Assembly (NCBI GenBank): GCA_039583875.1
Contig: CM077151.1
Coordinates: 106,906,609-106,970,608, forward strand
Length of the DNA: 64,000 nt
Reading direction: 5' to 3'
Origin: Platanthera guangdongensis
Lineage: Eukaryota; Streptophyta; Magnoliopsida; Asparagales; Orchidaceae
The notes beneath the pieces were generated by a model. That model made no database searches and was not told where the DNA came from. It saw only the letters and a list, made by a program, of their open reading frames with translations. Every line of letters begins with the position of its first letter. Positions within the stretch are counted from its first letter, which is position 1. Position numbers and translations under genes: made by a program. Positions 41,850 through 53,269 of the stretch are shown here, in pieces.

Positions 41850-44763
41850 TGATGGCCCTTCGCGGCGCCCGATCTTTTTATTTAATTAGTGGTGCGGGGG
41901 TTGAGTTTCGCAGAGGGAGCGAGAGGAAAGGCAAGTGCACCTATCTCAAGTAGTACAAGATATTCTGGGGGAATATCGAGGCCGTATATTTCCCGAGGCT
42001 GGTTGATTATTTCTACTCCTCCCGGAGGGACTATTATCTTACCGAAAATTAAAGGTGTCAGATTAATTAACTAAGACGGTTTATAAGAAAAAAAGCTGAA
42101 AATATATTGAAAAAGATCGATGAAGAAATAACACTCTGTATCGAATTACGTTAGAACTAAAATAAATTTTGTTAACTAGAGATCCTAGGTTTCAATTCAA
42201 TTAAAGGGGCAACTTGGCCGTGGTGGTTTCACAAGCATGAGCTCACCTATCTCTAGGGCTATCGCTCACCTGAACATTAAGACTATTCAAACGAGCTCTC
42301 GTTCGGCGAAGGATTCCTCTTAATGCCCGCTTTACGCTAAGAACCCCGCTATTGGGGGGGGGGACCCAATCCGGTAAAATTCCGCTCCTCTCTCGAGGTT
42401 TAGTGCACAATTTTCTTTACTCAAGGGGGATCAGTCTATACGCACGGCCTCTCGGCTAGCTAGCGTATGAATAACGAAAATAGAGTTGACACATCGATAT
42501 TTGGTTCTACGCGTCGTAGACCCGGGGTAAAGCTTAAGTGCTTTAATTAAAGAGAAAAAAAGGACCTTTAATTATTTAAAAAGATTTTTTATGTCCCAAT
42601 GCTTTTCGATATTGATGGCAAAGAGCGATTAATCACTTATTGGGATGATGACGACTTATGAGTTTGGTGAGGCGTGAGTTCGAAACTAAGCGCTAAAGGG
42701 TTACAAAAAAGAAGACATAAAATAACCTAACATTAGAAAGAGAAGAGCTTACTAAAAAAGAAGAACGTACGCACTCAACCAAAGCCATAATAAAGGAAAA
42801 AACTAAGTTACAAAAAAAAAATTACATAATTGGAATTGCGAGTCCTACTCAAACGAGTAAGTGGGAAATGAAAACAGTAAATTGCAAGTCCCACTCAAAC
42901 GAGTAGATGAGAAATGACAAGTCCTACTCAAAGAAGTAGACATGAAATGAAAGCAGTAAATTGCAAGTCCTACTCAAACGAGTAGGAGAGAAATGAAAAG
43001 TCCTACTCAAACGAGTAAGCGGAAAATGAAAGCAGTAAATTGCAAGTACTACTCAAACGAGTACACGGGAAATGAGAAGTCCTGCTCAAACGAGTTGGCG
43101 AGAAATGAAAGCAGTAAATTGTAAGTCCTACTCAAATGAGTAGACTGAAAATGACAAGTACTGCTCAAATGAATAGGCGAGAAATGAAAGCAGTAAATTG
43201 TAAGTCATACTCAAACGAGTAGGTGGGAAATGACAAGTCCTACTCGAACGAATAGTCAGGAAATGAAAGCAGTAAAAACTATCTCATACACACACACACA
43301 CTTTACATGGAATTGAAAAAGCATTAAAGGAAAACTAAAACATACTAACTCATACAGTCACACACAACAAAAAGAGCAAAATAAAGTGATCAAAAAATAA
43401 AAACGATTATATTTATACCGTTAGAACTTGCCAAAAATGCATAAAAAAGAGAAATAAAAATTAAAGAAGGAAAAGTTTTTTAAAATAAAAGCAAAAATAA
43501 AAGTGTTTAAAAAATTAAAACAACTTTATATTCATTCTTATAAGTCCATAAAAATGCTTAAAAAGTGAGAAAAAAGTTTAAAGAGACAAAAGTTTTACAA
43601 ACTAAAAACAAACCAAGTAAAAAAAAGGATAAATTCCACTTTTAAATCACTTTTATAAAACCATAAAAATGAGTATAAAGCTCTTTAAAAAATAAACCTA
43701 GAAAAAGCTAAAGGACAAGATAAAAAAACCTAGCATAACAACTAACAAGTTTGAGAAAATCTAAAACTTAAATAAGCAAAATTATAACTTGAAAACATGA
43801 AAAAAAAAGTCTAACTCATACACACACACACCCATATTAAAGAGAAAAACAAATAGACAAAGATCACTAAAAGTAGGGCACTCAGAGGTATTTCATAACA
43901 ACATAAGGATGGAAAGACTAACATATTTTATTAAGTAAAAAGTTGGATTACAAAAGCTAAAACAAACACAAAGAGAAGGGGGGGGGGGGGGGGAATTATC
44001 CTTACATAGCACAAAAGGCACCAAAGCAGCCCACCTAACAACAAAATAGTTCCAAAAAAGTGAACCCTTGGGACATACAGAAAAGTTCAATTTATAGACA
44101 AAAATTTGAGATTACACGCCCCTGTCACGGGCGTGACAGGGGGGCGTGTCGGGTCCGGCGGATGGTTAAGCCGAATAGTTATTGGCGGTTGACTTCGGGG
44201 CTCTTCTAGAAGTTTCACGTGGCGGTCACAGACGTGCTCCGAATGATACAGGCGTGTAGGATGGGTGTGACTGGCGAAGGCGTGCTGGAGGCGTCGAGTC
44301 CTTGCCTCGCTGGCGGCGTCTTGTCTGGAAAAGTTGAGACGGTCACGGGCGTGTAAATCTGGACACAGGCGTGTCAGAGGTGTTGAGTGTCGAGTCTGCT
44401 GGAGGCATTGAGTGTCGAATTTGCTGGAGGTGTTGAGTGTCGAGTCTGCTGGAGGCGTTGAGTGTCGAGTCTGGTTTGGCACGGGCGTGTTCACTTCTTT
44501 TTCATGAATTCTTGTCAGGCAACAGTTTTCCATAAGCGTCAAAGTGACACGCCCAGGTCACGGGCGTGACCGAATGGACACGGGCGTGTACTTTAAAAAT
44601 TCGTCATTTTTTCCGAAATTTCTGGAAAACAAAAATAAAGTTAAGTTAGAAGGGAATATACAAAAGGAACATTTTATCGAAGAAAAAATAACAAAAAACA
44701 ATGAAAATAAACTAGAACGAACTAAATAAAGTACTGAAAAATACAAATATTTACAACTTATCA
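41850..44763 (-). repeat. 5' LTR of element G
   Basis: 2914 bp, pairing with 32788-35749. The tandem array (42836-43276) has 11 units against 13 in the other LTR. It includes a G/C homopolymer at about 43978-43992, the TATA box at about 44088-44097 and the CACGGGCGTG block at 44113-44590. Confidence 0.92.
42836..43276. repeat. TACTC-AAAC-GAGTA hairpin tandem repeat, 5' LTR of G
   Basis: Eleven units with the same short/long alternation as the left array. More units are mutated in the arms than on the left. Confidence 0.92.
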
Positions 44764-45650
44764 ATTGACAAAAATATATTGTATGATTGTTGTAGATGAA
44801 ACTTGGTTGAATTGGGTAAAAAATGTGGGCCTAGTTTTGACAAGTCTGTGGTCAATGGATGACTATTTTGAGCTTAATTTAAGCTTTATCTTGGGATTTA
44901 TTCATGCCTGCTTTAGATTTAGCTACCTGTTCAATACGTTGACCCTAATAAATCAACAAACTTAAGTCACAACATAGGCCACACTCCATTTTACAATATT
45001 AACCAAACATTACATAAACTCAAATCAAATAAAAACACAACCATTATTTTCTCAATACATTAATCTAAACATAAAATAAAATAAGTCAAGATATATGTGA
45101 CTCTTATTTGAGCACCATTTTCACCATATGAGACCTCAATTGACGAGCAGATAGCTGGGCCAGTTGAATTAAAGTCATGTAACAAATGAATGACAATGGA
45201 GGAAACTGTTATATCCATGACATGCCCATGGACCCATGGCACAAGCTTAAGTCTATTGTATTGAATATTACAGGAGATCCATTATTCTATAGTAGATCAT
45301 GCTCATAAGAATTTTTATCAACTCTCCTTAAAGTCAAATATGATTTAGGCTTTGTTTGGGACTCCGACGGTGGCGGTGAAGGGAGACGAATGCTGGTGGA
45401 GCTTTGGACTAGAGGTAGGGGCGGCGGTAGGGAACAACGGTATTTCGCTATTCGTTGGGGGCAACGACTGGGAATGGAGGGGAAAGGCGGAAAAACAAAT
45501 GCCCTCGTGGACGGTGGTGGCGTTCGCTTCGACCGCACCGGAGCGCAAACAACCTCCCAAATAGAGTTTTAGTTTTCTTTTTAGTTCAATTCTGGAGAGT
45601 TAGTGATGTAGGGTAGGTTGTGCGGTGAAATCCTACGATGCATGTTTAAT
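44764..45650. other. Intergenic sequence, no gene seen
   Basis: AT-rich, then a GC-rich part at 45350-45560 that begins with TTAGGCTTTGTTTGGGACTCC, a start common among plant repeats. I found no matching second end. No cyclophilin exon was recognised. Confidence 0.5.
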
Positions 45651-45658
45651 GTTGGGTG

Positions 45659-46127
45659 TGGGGCTGCAAACGAGCCGAGCTCATCAAAAATAGTCGGCTT
45701 GAGTTCGAGCTCGAGCTATTTTTTTGAGCTAGAGCTCGAGCTCAACCTCGACGAACCTGTGTTCAATGGGCTCGAGCTCGTGCTCGGCTGAGCTCCGCGA
45801 GCTCTGCTGAGCTCCACGAACGAAGCGTGGAAGAGATGTCCCTTGTCGTCCACCGTCCGCCGCTCGCCGCTTGTCAGTCGCCATCCGCCAGCTCGCCTCT
45901 CGCGAGAAAGACAATGGCGTGAAACTGTGAACGTGGATATGAAATGAATATATTAATAATATTTACTAATATTATAATTCATTGTATTAAGTGAAAGAGG
46001 AGATGGGAGATGGCGTGAAGCTCCACGAATGAAAGGACAATTGACAACCTCGACCAGTGGGCAACGGTAGCAGGAAGAGACAGGTTTAATATACTATAAT
46101 ATATTATTATTTAAATATATGTATATA

Positions 46128-46217
<90 letters not shown>

Positions 46218-46360
46218 GTACTCGTGAGCCGGCTCGCAAGCCCATGAACAAAGCTTACTGGTCTTGAGCTCGACTCGAAAGCAAGTTCGAACTCGAGCCG
46301 AGTTTTTTTCGAGCCAACTCGTCGAGCTCTCGAGCCGACTCAACTCAACTTGCACCCCTA
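45659..46360. mobile_element. hAT-like MITE with 8-bp target duplication
   Basis: 702 bp, flanked by GTTGGGTG at 45651-45658 and 46361-46368. Ends are imperfect inverted repeats: TGGGGCTGCAAAC on the left, TAGGGGTGCAAGT on the right (reverse strand). Both ends continue into GAGCTCGAGC-rich sequence. The 8-bp duplication and GGGTGCAA ends fit the hAT superfamily. There is no transposase, so it is non-autonomous. A long (TA)n run lies inside. Confidence 0.82.
46132..46212. repeat. (TA)n microsatellite inside the MITE
   Basis: About 80 bases of uninterrupted alternating TA. Frames crossing it are meaningless. Confidence 0.97.
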
Positions 46361-46368
46361 GTTGGGTG

Positions 46369-47176
46369 TGGTTCCGAACTACTATTCCTATTCTACCATG
46401 ATGCGAACATGCTAATGATGGTGACAATAATTAATTGTTAGCAATTAACATTAACCCACACATTTGTATTTAAGCAAAATATATTTTCTTGAGGCTAACA
46501 AGCAATGACTTTCCTTTGCGTGGAGGACCAAAGATGAGCGTGAGACGAGTACTTCCTTCCGACAGTTCACAAGTGTATCTAAACAATATCCCACAAACCA
46601 AAATATCCAAACAAACACAGTGAATTAATATAAAAAACATGAGTTCATACAACAAGAGGACACTCACAAATGCATGGGGGCTTCCCGAGATGCGAGGATC
46701 TGGCGAAGCACTATGCAGTGGAGACATTCCCGAAGGAAAACAAGGGTTTGTTGGAGTGGATCTGGCTGTAGGGAGCGGGATCGGGTTGTGGGAGGACATA
46801 TCTGGCTGTATGGGTACGAGTTAGGCCAGTGGGAGGGAAGTTTTAGCTGTATCGGGGCAGGATTGGGTTGTGGGAAAGAAGATCTTGTAGTATAGGGCAT
46901 CGGGCTACAGAGGAGAGAGGAGTTGCGGTGGTTGCTGGGTCCTATAGTGCGGCGGTGAAAGGCAGGGAGGGTGGCTGAAAGGGGATGCAGAAGAGGGGCA
47001 GCAGGGAGGAGGCGGTGGAGGGCATTTTAGAGGACTGTAGGGGGCGACAGTTGCTGGTTTGTAGAGAAAGGGGGCGACAGATGGTTGTTGAAGAGATGTC
47101 GGGGTCGCGGTGGAGGGATTTGGGGGTGGAGGAAGGTGGCTAGAGATGAAGGTTACCTTTGGGAAGCAGGGGAAGG
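46369..47176. other. No gene recognised; GA/G-rich sequence
   Basis: Purine-rich sequence with many GGAGG/GGTGG runs from 46660 on. Open frames on both strands have no recognisable domain. It may be decayed repeat or host intergenic DNA. Confidence 0.4.
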
Positions 47177-47532
47177 TGTAGGAATCGTCAGCTAGGTTTC
47201 CACGGAGTCGGCACCTTGGAGGGATTGCCGGATTTCAGGATTCTTCACTCCAAAACATGCAATGAACCTCATAACAGTCCCAACATACCTATTTATAATA
47301 AAAACCAGACATAAAGAACCCGAGATCGACGACTATGATTGGACGTACTATCGATGCCAAAATACATGAAATAAAATAGAAAAAGACAATCCACTATATG
47401 AAATAATATCATAACGGCGTGTTAGACGCATCCGTGGAGTCAGATTGTTGATTCAGACAAGTCTTCCCGCATGAGTAGACAAAGGTGGGTCACGCCTTGC
47501 GGCGAGTCATCTCCGAAGAATCCACATCAACA
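47177..47532 (-). repeat. 3' LTR of gypsy element K (left end uncertain)
   Basis: The right end is clear: TGTTGATGTGGATTC on the minus strand from 47532, preceded by a purine tract GTCGGGGGG (47533-47541) just after the pol stop. TATAAATA is at 47290-47297. The left end at 47177 is a guess from a TG and the usual U5 length. Confidence 0.5.
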
Positions 47533-48079
47533 CCCCCCGACTGAAAGGTCTTCATCTCCGATGAATGGAAACGATTGTATTAGTTCGAAGCCCCGAGGCG
47601 AGTCGATCAAGCTCAGCGACAACTAACCAGGTATCATCGGTGAAGGGTTGTCCACGCCAATGTACCAAGTATCGGCAAATAAGTCTGTCTGAAGAGGGGA
47701 CACGATCATGTGATAGAACCTCTGTGATGCTCTCAGCGCTCAACTCACACGGAGAAGAATCCCGTGTGGGTGGTGATGAAAAAAGTGAAGCCATCGATGA
47801 TGAATTCCTGGGCGAGTGAAGGTCGGACGCGGGCTGGGTGTGTGGTGGGAGGTGCCGTGGTATTGGCTCAGGAAAATCTGTGCTGTACGGGTCTGCATAG
47901 TCGCGAGGCTTGAAGTACGACATCAGGTCCTGTACTTTAAACACCAGATGGATACCCAAATTTACAGGAATATTAAGCTCGTAGGCATTTTTTTCGATGC
48001 GTCTTATGACCGTGTATGGACCCATTCTCTTGGCGCTCAGCTTTTTGGCAGGCCCCCGAGGAAGCCTCTCTGGGCGGAC

Positions 48080-48089
48080 TCTCACCATC
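48080..48089. repeat. 10-bp target duplication TCTCACCATC, left copy
   Basis: Identical to 48728-48737. It lies in the K pol codons around the VMVR motif, which would be restored by removal of the insertion and one copy. Confidence 0.85.
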
Positions 48090-48727
48090 TATGAAGAACC
48101 GACACTTCAAAATGCCAAGCGTGTCGGTGTCGGAGAGTCCGACACTCGTCCGACTCTCCGACACTCGAGTCGGAAATCCGACACTCGAGTCGGAAATCCG
48201 ACACGCTGGCTCACGCGGGACTCGCATGTCCCGCTCAATCAGACACGCGCATCGGACACGCGTGTCCTTATGTTAACTACTCATGGTGAGATGGGTGGCA
48301 ATTTATCTTGGAAGTACCTTTACCCCTTTCTAGCTTTTCAAGTAGAGAAAGTGGATCTACTAGTGACGTAAATATTTTCTCTAGAAAAAGAAGATTAAAA
48401 GTAGCGAAAAAAGTTTGCATGTGAATCCATTATTTGTACTGATAATATATAATGGTAATGTGTTATTGTTCTATCATTTTTTGATCATTTGTTAAGTTTT
48501 GCATTTGAATATTTGATGAGTAATATTTAAACATGACTTAATTTATTTAAATATTTGTTAATTGTTAATTTTTTTTGTTAAATGTTTTAGGATTTTCATA
48601 ATTATAAAAAATGAATATTTAATATACATGTCCAAGCGTGTCGGAATATGATATTTTTTGAGAATTGACGAGTCGTGTGTGGTGTCGTGTCGTATCGCGT
48701 GTCCCGTGTCGGTGTCGGTGCAACATA
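48090..48727. mobile_element. 638-bp non-autonomous DNA transposon in K pol
   Basis: Ends are imperfect inverted repeats, TATG-N5-CCGACAC on both sides, flanked by the 10-bp duplication TCTCACCATC. GTGTCGG/CCGACAC words are abundant near both ends; the middle is AT-rich and non-coding. A 9-11 bp duplication suggests the Mutator superfamily, but the short ends are not typical, so the class is open. Confidence 0.78.
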
Positions 48728-48737
48728 TCTCACCATC
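48728..48737. repeat. 10-bp target duplication TCTCACCATC, right copy
   Basis: Second copy, directly after the CATA end of the insertion. Confidence 0.85.
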
Positions 48738-49380
48738 ACCTGGTCACCTTCAAGAAATATCTTCTCTCGCCAGTGTACATCTACATGTGTTTTGTAATAT
48801 TGATTGCTAACAATAATTTTTCGTCAGATTTACTCATGTAACTCATGCAAATGATGTGCAGAAGACTCAATTGACTCACTTGGGCGTGATTCTAACAGGA
48901 CGGGGATAAGGTAAATAGGATTCTTAGGGTCATAACCCGGCACTATGAAATTGACTCAACCCAGTAAACTTATTGATAGAACTGTTATATTCAAACTCTG
49001 CGATAGAGAGTATTGAACCTCAACTAGATGCATGCTCCCTTACAAGACACCTAAGTAAATTGCCTAAACTCCTATTCACCACCTCAGTCTGGCCGTCAGT
49101 CTGAGGGTGGTATGTCGAAGAAAATTTCAGGGTGGTTCCAGTCTTCCGCCACAACGTCTTCCAGAAATAACTCATAAACATCACGCCCCTATCAGACACA
49201 ATGAACTTCGGTAGGCCGTGTAATCTAAATACGCCACTCATAAATAAAGCCGTGATGTGGGGTGCATCAACTGTCTTACTACACACAATAAAGTGAGCTA
49301 TCTTCGATAATCGTTCGACCACAACAAAAATGGAGTAATGTTTCCTCCGAGTGCGAGGAAGCCCAAGTACAAAGTCCCCT

Positions 49381-50790
49381 GCCTACTGTCTATTCTCTGC
49401 GCCTTCTGCTCTCGTTATGTGGGACAATTGGAGAGTGTTGTCATCACTAAAGGGGTAGGAACTATCTTTTATGGCATTATTCAAATCAAGTTGAATGGTA
49501 GGAACTACCTCTTATGGGTTCCATCTATGCATATATTTATTGAAAGTTTTAGACGAGCTGACTTTATTACTTATCAAAACCTGCTTCCATCAAAGCAGAT
49601 CCCTCTTATGAGGAATGTGAAGATGAAAACCTCACGATGCTTAATTTACTTATCAACTCTATGGAACCCAAGAATGCTAGTTCAATACTTGTTCTGTCAA
49701 ACCACTAAGGAAATGTAAGATTTTGTTGAAAGAAATTATTCAAAAAAAAACTTGGCAAAATCTATCAACTTCAAACAGTGCGGACATGACAAATTTGAAT
49801 GACATTGAGGAGTATTATAGTAAATTGACCCACAAGTGAGTACAAATTGATCAATACTTGACCATTCAAATTATCGAGGACTATATAACCGAGCTTATGC
49901 AAAGAAGAGTCTTTGAACTGCTATTTGGTCCACCTCCAGAGCTTCAATTTCAGAGAGCTTAAATGTTCAAAAGAGATTTTGTACCTGATTTGGAGACTAC
50001 TAATCATTCTATTTTGGGATACGCTTGCAATATACACTTTTTTTTGCACTGAAGTGAATGTGGGCTATGATAAAGCTAGCCATATACACTTTCTTTGCAT
50101 TAAAGTGAATGCGGGATATGATCACTGGAAACTTGGAGCCTAAAGACTTAGAAGACAAGAGTAAGATGAAGTGCTCGCACTGCGGAATGGAGGGACATGA
50201 GAAGGCAAAGTGTTGGGACTTGCACGTACCCTAACTTGGTTCCCCAGGAATGATACATAGTTCAGACAAGTTGTATGTTAAGTCCCAACTGCTCTATATG
50301 GCACCTTGGGTAATAAAGAGCAACTCATGACAAAAAAAGAAAGTTTAATTAGTGATTTTAATACTTTGAGGACAATATTAGAAGATACCTGGTAAAGGAC
50401 AGGTCTGATACTGCTGCCCATATACTCAAACTACTTCTCTATCGACTACGAAGTCACACACAACTTGGTTCATTAATTCCGGCCCTCTGATCATATGAAA
50501 GGATCTTCCAGTGAGATTACTTCCGTCTCACCTTTATCCAACATTATTAGACTTGTTGATGGGTTCTCTGTATCTATGATATGTAAAGATATTATGCAAG
50601 TCTCTCCTAATACCTCTTTCAAATTTGTTACAATTGTTCTGTCATTCCCTACAAACTTTCGGTGAGCAACTTAATTAAACAACTTAAATGCTTTGTTACA
50701 TTCTTTGTTTCTCCTTGTATATTCTAGGATCCAGCGAGTGGGTGGACGATTGGTGGTGACGTGTTACGCATGTGCAAGTATCTTATTTTT
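49381..50790 (+). pseudogene. Copia gag-protease fragment J
   Basis: The opposite strand to K. IKLNGRNYLLWVPSMHIFI (about 49485) matches the N-terminus of copia gag. Later gag sequence (49790-49960), a zinc knuckle CSHCGMEGHEKAKC (about 50172-50213), a degraded protease-region segment (50510-50690) and DPASGWTIGG (about 50730), like the GAG-pre region, follow in order. Many stops and shifts are present. It is not Sirevirus-like. No LTR or primer site is visible at its left end, where it abuts K directly. Confidence 0.75.
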
Positions 50791-52015
50791 ATATCTTGTA
50801 ATGTTTTGTTATTGCTTTAGGGTTAATGATATGTGAGCCTCCTCTATTTAAGGAGGTGGTATGAGAAAGTTCTTTTCATCTTTTGGGATCATTAGGGTTT
50901 GGGCTCTCTTTGGAGAGAAGGATCATTGGAGGACCCAACCTCCTTTTTCTTGGCCAGAGCTTGCTCCGGATTGTATCCGTGTTTCTTTGATTAATGTAAT
51001 CTTGTTCTTGTTTGTAACATTGATCCGACCTGCTGCCCGCCTGCCTCGTGCCACCGAGTTTTCGTTCGCTTCTGCCTCTTCGTCGTCAGCGGCGCTTGAT
51101 ATTGCCTCGCTCGATTCGTACCCAGATTCTCACCACTTGTCGATCCCGCTCTGCGCGCACCTTCCACGTCCGTTGTGGCTGTCCAGATCCCGACCCGCGT
51201 GGGATTTCACTCTCGATCCTTCACAATTTTGTCCACATCCAAATCCGCACCTACCTCCGCCCCGGTTTTGCTGATCCCATTGCATCGTATTGTTCGCCGA
51301 CCGTGAGCCTGCATCAAGACCTCTCGACGCTGTGTTCCAATCTTGCCGCGCGCTTGCATTGCAGCATCTACCGAACGACACGCCAGATTTAGCCGCGCCG
51401 TTCTCCCTCTCCTACCTTCGACACCTGGGCCACCTAATCCAGCTCGGCCCTGTGTCCACCCGTTATTCCTCGCCCGACGCGCAACCCTATTCTCCAGGCC
51501 GGTGACGTGTGTGTCGACGAGTCCCTCTGTCCCGCAGTCGCAATCCGTAACTTTCTGGGCAGCGTCGCTTGATTCATATGCCAAAGGGCTGGATGGAATC
51601 CCGCGTAGAACGGTAGAAGCCCTCGAACACGCCATCAACACCCTCACCTCTCGTCTCAAGGCCCAAGCCGAGCCATCAAGTGTAATGTAAGTCTAACTAA
51701 CACATAGTGTAATGCTAATATGGATGAATGAAGAATGATTCATGAGGCCATCCCAACGAATGTGATAAAGGTTGATAATGACGACGACAACGGTTCTAGT
51801 TGTAAACCTAAAAAAATAATTGATGAGGCCGTCATGATTTTTATAAGGAATTGAGGTGTAATTAACCCACTCCTCATAATTCCCACTAACTTAGTGAGAT
51901 CATGCGATTAATCGCCGCACGCGCGATCACCACACGCAATACTCCGCGCACTGATCCCACTACATGTACTATCCGAGCCACCACCTTGATCTGCCGCTAG
52001 CGCCTCCATCGTCGA
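50791..52015. other. Unclassified; possible copia LTR remnant then decayed sequence
   Basis: A hairpin CCTCCTCTATTTAAGGAGG (50838-50856) with a TATA-like centre, then TTGATTAATGTAATC and TTGTTTGTAACA ending near 51018, resemble a copia LTR promoter and U5. No partner LTR was found. From 51019 to 51690 there are frames without recognised domains. The rest is AT-rich. Confidence 0.35.
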
Positions 52016-52575
52016 TTCCAACCGGCCCACGCCCGGCCGGCCGCGCCGAAGCCGCGCCTGGCTGCGCTGAAGCCGCGCCAAGGCCGCGGCCGGCCGCGCC
52101 GAAGCCGCGCTTCGCAGTCGGACTTCGCGGCTGCAAAGCTCCGCCCACGAGGGTTCGCGAACGGAGAGGGGGTTCGCCTGCATGGGGCGGCCGTGCCACG
52201 ACCACCCCTCCTCGCGGCCGCCTCGCGCGGCTGCAGGGTTCCGCTTGCATGGGGTGGCCATGCCATGACCACCCCTCCCTGCGGCCGCCTCCCACGGCCG
52301 TGGGGCTCCCCCCGCATGGGGCGGCCACGCCTCGGCCGCCACTCCCCATGGTCGCCGCCCCTCCCCATGGTCGCCGCCCCTCCCCATGGTCGCCGCCCCC
52401 TGACCACGAGGCGCCGCATGCAAGTGGGGCCGTGCCTCGGCCTCCCCTCTCCGCGGCTGCCTCCCGCGGCCGCGGTCTCTTCCGTCGCGGCCGGTCGTCC
52501 CGCCAGCCGCGACTCCTCTCCCCTCGCTGGCGGCCATCCGCCGATGAGGTGGCCGCCCTTTCATGGCGGGCCTTC
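52016..52575. other. GC-rich block with overlapping frames on all sides
   Basis: Very GC-rich, with imperfect repeats (CCATGGTCGCCGCCCCTCC three times near 52345-52395; CGGCCGCGCCGAAGCCGCGC near the start). It stays open in several frames on both strands, as expected from composition. The sharp edges against AT-rich flanks suggest an inserted or amplified segment. No protein domain seen. Confidence 0.6.
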
Positions 52576-53269
52576 CTAATTTCATGAATAACCACCCACT
52601 AACTACCATGGTTAGTAGGGGAATATCATTAATTAAATTATTGGCTTGCATTTAGTAAATATTATGCAAATAATGTTCACTCCGAACCATGATAAAAATA
52701 ATAATATAGGTGGTTATGGTGTGCAGATAGCCGCATAACTATCGTAACCACCTCCTAGAGGCTATAAAAGGAGCCCCAGACATCCTCATTTATCAATTTC
52801 TCCCCCCAGTATTCTTCTTCCTCAGGTTTTAGCTTTGTCGAAATCCTCCTACGTGCCTCCACCCGCCGAGTCACACAGAAATTTGTCCAAGTCCACGATG
52901 CTCTTGAGAAGAAGACGTTCTGCTCGCCATTCCGCAAAGCTTCCTTCCTGCGTGACGTTCCTCAAGTCACCGCCGACGAATCTCCGTGCCTCCTACCACG
53001 AAGTTTGCCAGCCAAGCAGCATTCGAGAACGCTTGACCCCAACAAAATAAAAAGGAATAAGCTTCGTGTGAGGCGGGTTGTCGCCCACCAAGCATAATAC
53101 CGTCTCTCATCTCATAGCTGTAACGAGGAGCGGCCTGTCGCTCTCGATTCTCAAGACACTCTGTAAACTACCTCCAATAGTGAAGTTTGACTGACACCGT
53201 ACCAGTCACGTGGTTTTTTTACCCAGTTGAGTTGTTTTTTCATGTTAAAATCGCTGTGTACTTCTGCTT
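52576..53269. other. Promoter-like and inverted-repeat sequence upstream of element I
   Basis: Contains GGTGGTTATGG ... CGTAACCACC as inverted arms (about 52709-52752), then TATAAAAGG at 52763-52771, then a C/T-rich leader-like stretch. It could be part of another LTR. No coding sequence is assigned. Confidence 0.35.

Larger units (their letters stand above)
32788..44763 (-). mobile_element. Athila-like Ty3/gypsy retrotransposon G, decayed
   Basis: A 12-kb element with LTRs of 2962 and 2914 bp, an Asp-tRNA-type primer site and minus-strand protease, RT, RNase H and integrase remnants. About 2 kb of AT-rich non-coding sequence precedes the 3' LTR. Most of gag is missing, and pol has many breaks. 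The LTR copies differ visibly (substitutions and different tandem-repeat counts), so it is old. The flanking bases are ATGAC on the left and ATTGAC on the right, an imperfect duplication. Confidence 0.9.
47552..49380 (-). pseudogene. pol: 3' end of gypsy pol of K (integrase to chromodomain)
   Basis: The integrase core runs from about 49380: [35 protein letters not shown] and [16 protein letters not shown] (to 49020). Degraded sequence follows to 48738, including a NSSIN-type motif. After a 638-bp insertion, pol continues at 48079 with VRVRPERLPRGPAKKLSAKRMGPYTV (GPY module) and ends in a chromodomain-like segment RYLVHWRGQPFTDDTW. This fits chromovirus pol. Upstream pol is missing: the homology stops at about 49380 where plus-strand copia sequence begins. 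Confidence 0.85.

Noticed and set aside
32783..44769. Perfect target duplication for element G
   Set aside because: Flanks are ATGAC and ATTGAC; no exact 5-bp match adjoins the TG and CA ends, so I report it as imperfect.
46107..46427. Frame across the (TA)n run
   Set aside because: The IYIYIY-type protein is only the microsatellite translated.
51964..52651. Several frames of more than 130 codons on both strands
   Set aside because: They follow from the extreme GC content of the block; no domain and no codon preference for one frame.
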